A stretch of DNA of 6,763 nt, taken from positions 1-6,763 of the forward strand of contig DNXM01000215.1 of the NCBI GenBank assembly GCA_003505905.1, written 5' to 3'. The notes under the pieces were generated by a model. That model worked only from the letters and a program-made list of their open reading frames with translations, ran no database searches and was not told the DNA's origin. The translations under genes and the position numbers were made by a program. Shown here one piece after another: positions 1 through 6,763 of the stretch. Each line of letters opens with the position of its first letter. The stretch's first letter is position 1. Source of the stretch: Oscillospiraceae bacterium (GTDB taxonomy: Bacteria; Bacillota; Clostridia; Oscillospirales; Acutalibacteraceae).

Positions 1-2675
<2,675 letters not shown>

Positions 2676-2682
2676 TCACCTC
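2676..2682 (-). promoter_or_regulatory. Ribosome-binding site of lacZ
   Basis: GAGGTGA complements the 3' end of 16S rRNA over seven bases. Its GAGG core lies six bases before the ATG at 2672. It directly follows the T-rich run of the hairpin element, so nothing else separates the two signals. Confidence 0.85.
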
Positions 2683-2718
2683 AAAAAATAAAATGGGTGT
2701 CAATTCCCTTGACACCCA
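2683..2718 (-). terminator. Intrinsic terminator of pot-hydrolase operon; possible lacZ operator
   Basis: Read on the minus strand, TGGGTGTCAA, loop GGGAA and TTGACACCCA form a perfect 10-bp stem with a 5-base loop (2718-2694). TTTTATTTTTT follows (2693-2683), which is the layout of a Rho-independent terminator. It lies 93 bases beyond the stop codon of the hydrolase gene, so it would end read-through from the pot operon. The left arm begins two bases after the lacZ -10 element and spans the predicted start of transcription near 2713. A repressor dimer bound to this palindrome would therefore also block lacZ. The terminator shape is seen directly; the operator role is inferred. Confidence 0.75.
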
Positions 2719-2719
2719 A

Positions 2720-2748
2720 ATTGTACCATATTACTGTGTTAAATTCAA
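2720..2748 (-). promoter_or_regulatory. Sigma-A type promoter of lacZ
   Basis: On the minus strand the -35 TTGAAT (2748-2743) is followed by a 17-base spacer and the -10 TACAAT (2725-2720). The -10 is preceded by TGG, giving an extended -10 (TGn). Each hexamer differs from consensus at one position, and the spacing is ideal. Transcription would start near the G at 2713, leaving a leader of about 41 bases. It is the only good promoter I find in the region between the hydrolase and lacZ genes. No start-site data support it beyond the sequence. Confidence 0.8.
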
Positions 2749-2753
2749 CCGAA

Positions 2754-2772
2754 ATTCGGCGATTATCCGAAT
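2754..2772. repeat. Short inverted repeat upstream of the lacZ -35
   Basis: ATTCGG and CCGAAT are separated by seven bases, ending five bases upstream of the -35 box. It could be an activator or repressor site, or a weak hairpin in the tail of the hydrolase transcript. The arms are only six bases, so chance is a fair explanation. No T-run follows it on the minus strand, so it is not a second terminator. Confidence 0.3.
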
Positions 2773-2811
2773 AATTTTAATGTTTACAGTGAAATCCTAT
2801 CCGCTTGGCGG

Positions 2812-4233
2812 TTATGTTTTGGCTTGATATGTTCCCAAAGGAGTAAAATCCTCCGTATTGCGGTCATAGTTGAAGAACTGCGGATATTTCGGATTTGTAA
2901 AAACAGTCGGTTGACCGTCATAATTCAAAAACCAATCGCAAAACTCATCATCGCCCTTACAGCCCTCGGAATGACCGATGTTGCGAATAAACCAAGTGTA
3001 TTCGGGATACAAACAAGTCGAAGCGTCAATAACAAGGTCGGCGGAAATGTGATTGTGACCGCAATTCACCTTTTGCTGAACATTATTACCGAGCGTTTTG
3101 CCGTAAAGCGCAACGGTTGCACCGACAGAAGCGAATTTCGCATCAATTGTTCCATCGGACTGATTGACCGCCGAAGAAACAATCGGAATCGCAGGACGGT
3201 TGTAGGAAGCAACAATCGCAAGCTCTACACCGCTTGCCAGTGCACCATCCAAAATTTCCTCAATTTTCGACTGAACATTGTAAATGTAGTAATCGGTTTT
3301 TTGAACTAAAATTTCGTATTCCTCTGCGGGTGTATCGCCGAAAGCAAATTTGCGGCAGGTCGGATAATCCTTCGCCGGGCAGAAGGACCAAATGGCAGGC
3401 AACATAAAGATGAAATCACGCATCTCCTCACAGACGGTATCAATCATATTGCCGACAATCACATCGTTGACAACCTTGCAAAGTGCGTCCGTCAAATGAA
3501 GCTTATACAAAACATTCATCAACTCGGCGACCCAGTCGTATTCCGTTCCCGTCACCAAATCCGTAACGAAATTCGTCAACGAATCCGGGTTGACATGAAC
3601 CTTTCCGCTGAATAATTCGCCGACAAAGTCCATACCCTGAAAAGCGGAATCGGTCATAAGAAGCTTGTCAACCTTGGAGTAGCCGTACTTTTCCAAGTAG
3701 CTTAATACCACACAACCGCCCATGCTGTGGGAATAAAGCTTTATTCTTTCACAGCCCGTGTTTTTCAAAATTTCATTGATTCGATCATTAAGCAAATCGG
3801 CAATATCCAACGGCGAATAGCGCCAATCGTAGGTAAAGAAATACTCACCACCGTTGTTGTAAACCTCGACAGAGGTTGTATCACGGTCGGACGATTTGAT
3901 ATCGACATTGTAAAGCGAAGTCGTGTTCGGCTTCATCTTACAAGACTCGAAAATGCCATTTGCCGCCTTGCAGAGAGCCTTTGCCGCACCGTTCCAATCA
4001 CGCATGAGAAGCCCGTTGAACAGCAAAGGAACGACAGCGCTTTTGATGGAAGCGGTTATCGTGTCGCTCGAGGGCGGAAACACCACCGAGCCGTCGTCTT
4101 GGTTAATAAGCTCACGGCTTGCCAAGCCCGCAACATAGAGCACGGGAGACTCTTTTTTCGGCTTTGCAAAAGCAACCGAAGTCAAAGAGAATAAGAGAAC
4201 AACGCAAAGAAGGAAAGAAAGGAATCGTTTCAT
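2812..4233 (-). CDS. Secreted alpha/beta hydrolase, lipase/LCAT-like
   Basis: Exported serine hydrolase of 473 residues, probably a lipase or esterase; substrate unknown. Residues 1-23 are a classic signal peptide (MKR, then a hydrophobic stretch, then AFA before KPKK). The fold is indicated by the first strand and oxyanion region VLYVAGL (31-37), FTYDWR (133-138, typical of LCAT-like lipases) and the nucleophile elbow SHSMGG with Ser170. A probable catalytic Asp360 lies in SDGT, and candidate catalytic histidines are 393, 395 and 421. The first Gly of GxSxG is Ser here. The mature protein has 12 cysteines. I chose ATG 4233 because AAGGTGG lies nine bases upstream and the signal peptide begins there. 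ATG 4239 (MTMKRF) is also possible but only three bases from the site. An ATG at 4272 would prepend charged residues and overlap potD. The gene follows potD at once and is probably co-transcribed. The fold is well supported, the substrate is not. Confidence 0.85.
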   Translation of the reverse strand: MKRFLSFLLCVVLLFSLTSVAFAKPKKESPVLYVAGLASRELINQDDGSVVFPPSSDTITASIKSAVVPLLFNGLLMRDWNGAAKALCKAANGIFESCKMKPNTTSLYNVDIKSSDRDTTSVEVYNNGGEYFFTYDWRYSPLDIADLLNDRINEILKNTGCERIKLYSHSMGGCVVLSYLEKYGYSKVDKLLMTDSAFQGMDFVGELFSGKVHVNPDSLTNFVTDLVTGTEYDWVAELMNVLYKLHLTDALCKVVNDVIVGNMIDTVCEEMRDFIFMLPAIWSFCPAKDYPTCRKFAFGDTPAEEYEILVQKTDYYIYNVQSKIEEILDGALASGVELAIVASYNRPAIPIVSSAVNQSDGTIDAKFASVGATVALYGKTLGNNVQQKVNCGHNHISADLVIDASTCLYPEYTWFIRNIGHSEGCKGDDEFCDWFLNYDGQPTVFTNPKYPQFFNYDRNTEDFTPLGTYQAKT

Positions 4234-4242
4234 CGTCATTTT

Positions 4243-4249
4243 CCACCTT
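4243..4249 (-). promoter_or_regulatory. Ribosome-binding site of the hydrolase gene
   Basis: AAGGTGG overlaps the potD stop codon (TAA at 4250-4248) and lies nine bases before ATG 4233. The overlap suggests coupled translation with potD and settles the start in favour of the signal-peptide methionine. Confidence 0.75.
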
Positions 4250-5351
4250 AAGAAATCTTCAATTGATTCCACAGATTGTTGATGTAAGCAAGGGTTTCCT
4301 GGTCAAGATTTTGGAAGAACTGCATCTTCTTCAAAACATCCTGCGGCGGATAAATTACCTCATTATCCTTCAGCGAATAATTTGGATTTGAAATAACCGC
4401 CGAGTTCGGGGACGCATAGCAAATTGTTTCGGCGTTTGCCAAAGCAACCTCCGGCTCCATCAGGAAATTGATGTAAAGCTTTGCCGCTTCGACATTGCCG
4501 GCACAAGCCGGAATGCAAACCGAGTCAACGGAGATGTTGCTGCCCTCCTTCGGGTAAACAAAAGCAAGGTCGGGATTCACTTCCTGCATGGTGAGAAAAT
4601 CGCCGGAATAATACGGTGCGATGGCGGCGTTTCCGCCCTCCATCTTGTTGAACACCTCGTCCATAACATAGGACTGAATGAGCGGCTTTTGCTCTTTCAG
4701 CTTTTCAAAAGCGGCGTCCCAATCCGCTTTGTCGGCTGTGTTGATATCCTGCTGCAGATAATATTGCGCAACACCGAAACCGTCACGGGAATTGTTGAAA
4801 TTCAAAATATTGCCGCTGTATTTTTGATCCCACATGATGCTCCAACTGTCAGGAGTGCCTTCGACCATGGTTGTGTTGTAAATCAAACCGACGCAGCAGT
4901 ACTGATAAGGTACGGAATATTCGTTGTTCGGATCGAAATAGATATTTTTAAAATCGTCCAAAATATACTTATAATTGGAAAGAACAGTCGGGTCAAACTT
5001 CTGCAAAAGGTCTTCTTTAATCAAACGGGCAACCATATAATCGGACGGAATGATAATATCATAAGCCGCACCACCGCTTTTCAGCTTGGTATAGAGGCTT
5101 TCATTTGACTCATATTCCGCATAATTCACCTGTATGCCGGTGAGCTTTTCAAACTCTTCATTGACATTCAGAGAACCCTCGGAGCCATCAGACATATACT
5201 GACCCCAGTTGTAAACATTCAGCACAGTACCTTCATAGTCACGGGGATAGGTACCCTCCACCTTCAAAGAGGAAGCCTCCGACTTACCGCAGCCGAAGAA
5301 GCAACAGCCTATAAACAGCACACAGAGAAGAACAGCAACAATTTTTTTCAC
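4248..5351 (-). CDS. potD: Spermidine/putrescine ABC transporter, substrate-binding lipoprotein
   Basis: Extracytoplasmic polyamine-binding protein that delivers its ligand to the PotBC permease. It has 367 residues from a GTG start. Residues 1-21 form a lipoprotein signal (VKK, hydrophobic core, FFGC), with Cys21 the likely lipidated residue and a flexible GKSEASS linker after it. The family is shown by YNWGQY (Trp49, Tyr52), YESNESLYTKL (80-90), YDIIIPSDYMV (97-107), FDPNNEYSVPY (139-149), YPKEG (266-270), INFLMEP (294-300) and AETICYASPN (307-316). E. coli PotD aligns closely along these. Several pocket positions differ: Asn187, Asp190, Tyr247 and Ser274 stand where E. coli has Asp168, Glu171, Trp229 and Trp255, while Asp276 and Tyr312 are kept. 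GTG is chosen over ATG 5420 because AAAGGGG lies nine bases upstream and the signal peptide starts there; the longer form would overlap potC. It lies 19 bases after potC. Confidence 0.95.
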   Translation of the reverse strand: MKKIVAVLLCVLFIGCCFFGCGKSEASSLKVEGTYPRDYEGTVLNVYNWGQYMSDGSEGSLNVNEEFEKLTGIQVNYAEYESNESLYTKLKSGGAAYDIIIPSDYMVARLIKEDLLQKFDPTVLSNYKYILDDFKNIYFDPNNEYSVPYQYCCVGLIYNTTMVEGTPDSWSIMWDQKYSGNILNFNNSRDGFGVAQYYLQQDINTADKADWDAAFEKLKEQKPLIQSYVMDEVFNKMEGGNAAIAPYYSGDFLTMQEVNPDLAFVYPKEGSNISVDSVCIPACAGNVEAAKLYINFLMEPEVALANAETICYASPNSAVISNPNYSLKDNEVIYPPQDVLKKMQFFQNLDQETLAYINNLWNQLKIS

Positions 5352-5360
5352 AAAACAAAT

Positions 5361-5367
5361 CCCCTTT
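5361..5367 (-). promoter_or_regulatory. Ribosome-binding site that fixes the GTG start of potD
   Basis: AAAGGGG lies between the potC stop (5371) and the GTG at 5351, with nine bases of spacing. This places initiation at the first residue of the lipoprotein signal rather than at the upstream ATG. Confidence 0.75.
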
Positions 5368-5370
5368 CGG

Positions 5371-6180
5371 TCAAAGTTGTGGCGTTTTATTCCTTTTGTC
5401 TGCCCGAGCCTGCGAAACATTCACAAGAATGAGCAAAACGAGAATGACAAAGAAAATGATGGTCGAAAGCGCATACATATCAGGCTTGACGGTTTTTTTA
5501 GTCATGGCATAGATGCGCAACGGAAGCGTTTGAAAGTTCGGACCCGTAACGAAATAGCTGATGATAAAATCATCGAGCGAAAGCGTAAACGCCATAATCA
5601 AGCCCGAGAAAACGCCGCCCATGATGGATGGCAGAGTCGCTTTGAAAAAAGCCTTAATCGGCGTACAGCCCAAGTCCTGCGCCGCTTCTTCCAGGTGAGA
5701 ATCCATCTGTCGGAGCTTGGGAAGAACATTCAAAATCACATACGGTAAGTTGAATGTAACATGGGCAATGAGAAGAGTGCCGAAACCGAGAACATTGCTG
5801 ACATGAAGAAATCTGCCGATAAAAACAAACAGCAGCATCATGGAAATACCCGTAACAATATCCGGGTTCATCATCGGAATATTTGTGACCGACATGGTCA
5901 GCGATTTAATATACTTTGAGCGCATACGGTCAATGCCGACAGCTGCCGCCGTACCGATTACGGTCGCAACAACGGAGGAGGAAACCGCAAGCGTCAGCGT
6001 GTTTTTTAACGCATTCAGTGTTGTGGAATCGTTGAGAATTTCTTCATACCACTTAAGGGAAAAGCCTTCAAAAACCGCCGTACTGCGTCCTGCATTGAAT
6101 GAAAAGAAAATGAGAACGAAAATCGGCGCATAGAGAAACAGATAAACCAAGGAAAGGTAGATTTTAGCGGTGAGCTTCAT
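5371..6180 (-). CDS. potC: Spermidine/putrescine ABC transporter, permease subunit PotC
   Basis: Inner permease subunit that pairs with PotB to form the membrane channel of the polyamine importer. At 269 residues it matches E. coli PotC (264). Hydrophobic segments are visible near residues 8-28, 60-83, 107-123, 131-153, 187-209 and 236-256, giving the usual six helices. The cytoplasmic EAA loop that contacts the ATPase is EEAAQDLGCTPIKAFFKATLP (about 164-184), followed by LSLDDFIISYFVTGP, a stretch characteristic of PotC. The ATG overlaps the potB stop as ATGA, with AGGGAGG nine bases upstream, so start and coupling are clear. The tail after the last helix is short and basic (KRNK). Nothing in it looks unusual. 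Confidence 0.96.
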   Translation of the reverse strand: MKLTAKIYLSLVYLFLYAPIFVLIFFSFNAGRSTAVFEGFSLKWYEEILNDSTTLNALKNTLTLAVSSSVVATVIGTAAAVGIDRMRSKYIKSLTMSVTNIPMMNPDIVTGISMMLLFVFIGRFLHVSNVLGFGTLLIAHVTFNLPYVILNVLPKLRQMDSHLEEAAQDLGCTPIKAFFKATLPSIMGGVFSGLIMAFTLSLDDFIISYFVTGPNFQTLPLRIYAMTKKTVKPDMYALSTIIFFVILVLLILVNVSQARADKRNKTPQL

Positions 6181-6763
6181 ACAATCATGCCTCCCTCATC
6201 GTCATCCGTAAAGCGATTCATAATCGCCATGGAAATCAAAATCAGAACCATCAAAATCAAGGAAAGGGACGCACCGAGATTGAAATTGTTCACGCTTTGG
6301 AACTGACTTTCAATGGCGTCGCCGATGAGCAGGAAGCTGCCGCCGCCGAGCTTTTGAGAGATGTAGAAGGTGCTGACCGACGGAACGAAAACCATTGTAA
6401 TGCCGGAAACAACGCCCGGCAGACTGAGCGGAAAGATGACACGACGCAGTACGTTCAAACGGTTTGAACCAAGATCCTGTGCCGCCTGAATCACATTGCG
6501 GTCAAGCTTTGCCATGATGGTGTAAATCGGCAAAATCATATAAGGCAGGTAGTTATAAACCATGCCGAGCACAACAGCACCGCCGGTGTTGAGAAATCCG
6601 TTCGGCGAGCCCAAGCCGATGCAGGTCAAGAGCTTGTTCAAAAGACCGTTACGCTCCAAAATAAGCATCCACGAATAGGTGCGAATCAAAAGATTCATCC
6701 ACATCGGAAGCATGACAAGCAAAATCATCATGCGCTGTGTGTTTTCTGTTTTTTGTGAAAGAG
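6177..6763 (-). CDS. potB: Spermidine/putrescine ABC transporter, permease subunit PotB (5' end outside window)
   Basis: Partner permease of PotC. The frame is open from the right edge and gives the last 194 residues; E. coli PotB has about 285, so about 90 are missing. An internal ATG at 6731 is not the start, since the frame continues upstream through LSQKTENTQR. LPMWMNLLIRTYSWM is typical of PotB. The EAA loop is IQAAQDLGSNRLNVLRRVIF (about visible residues 91-110), followed by PLSLPGVVSGITMVFVPSVSTFYIS. Hydrophobic segments flank it, and an acidic tail (TDDDEGG) ends the protein. Its stop TGA overlaps the potC ATG, so the two are translated together. The promoter of the operon, and probably potA, lie beyond the window. 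Confidence 0.95.
   Translation of the reverse strand, partial: LSQKTENTQRMMILLVMLPMWMNLLIRTYSWMLILERNGLLNKLLTCIGLGSPNGFLNTGGAVVLGMVYNYLPYMILPIYTIMAKLDRNVIQAAQDLGSNRLNVLRRVIFPLSLPGVVSGITMVFVPSVSTFYISQKLGGGSFLLIGDAIESQFQSVNNFNLGASLSLILMVLILISMAIMNRFTDDDEGGMIV
6190..6196 (-). promoter_or_regulatory. Ribosome-binding site of potC inside the end of potB
   Basis: AGGGAGG lies nine bases before the potC ATG and within the last codons of potB. Together with the ATGA overlap it implies coupled translation of the two permease subunits, which are needed in equal amounts. Confidence 0.75.

Noticed and set aside
2698..2714. TTGACA hexamers in both arms of the palindrome as -35 boxes
   Set aside because: Neither strand has a TATAAT-like hexamer at 16-18 bases downstream; the hexamers follow from the symmetry of the repeat.
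2773..2800. Catabolite-responsive (cre) site for CcpA upstream of lacZ
   Set aside because: TGTAAACATTAAAA resembles only the left half of the cre consensus and lacks the central CG and the right half.
2798..2811. Hairpin CCGC-CAA-GCGG right after the hydrolase stop as terminator
   Set aside because: The stem is four base pairs and no T-run follows; the 2683-2718 element is far better.
2824..6133. Plus-strand open frames opposite the hydrolase, potD and potC
   Set aside because: All are antisense to well-supported genes, with no start signals and low-complexity or basic translations.

Overview
The window is a protein-coding stretch in which every supportable gene lies on the minus strand, so it reads from right to left. 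Base composition looks to be in the mid-40s percent GC by eye. Shine-Dalgarno sites are strong, one gene starts with GTG, the promoter is of the sigma-A type, and the proteins resemble those of anaerobic Bacillota. A Clostridia-like bacterium, possibly from the gut, is the best guess. I cannot name a genus.

Right part (6763 down to 4248): the 3' portion of a spermidine/putrescine ABC transporter operon in the order potB (cut by the window edge), potC, potD. potB and potC overlap by four bases (ATGA). potD follows potC after 19 bases and starts at GTG. PotB and PotC are the two permease subunits and PotD is the substrate-binding lipoprotein. The ATPase PotA would be expected upstream, outside the window.

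Middle (4233 down to 2812): a secreted alpha/beta hydrolase of lipase/LCAT-like type, whose ribosome-binding site overlaps the potD stop codon. It is almost certainly the last gene of the pot transcript, which is an unusual place for an exported lipase-like enzyme.

Left part (2811 down to 1): a 139-base intergenic region followed by a large GH2 beta-galactosidase gene (lacZ). The lacZ gene is open for 890 codons and runs off the left edge without a stop. The intergenic region is compact. It has an extended -10 promoter (TTGAAT, 17 bases, TACAAT). A perfect 10-bp inverted repeat with a 5-base loop then sits over the predicted transcription start, followed by a T-rich run and the lacZ ribosome-binding site. 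This repeat can act as the intrinsic terminator of the pot-hydrolase transcript, and it is also placed where a lacZ operator would be.

I see no RNA genes, mobile elements, CRISPR arrays or origins. The set looks like ordinary metabolic genes. The items most worth a second look are the double-duty palindrome in front of lacZ, the hydrolase inside a polyamine operon, and the altered ligand pocket of PotD. I found no convincing sign of an undescribed multi-gene system.
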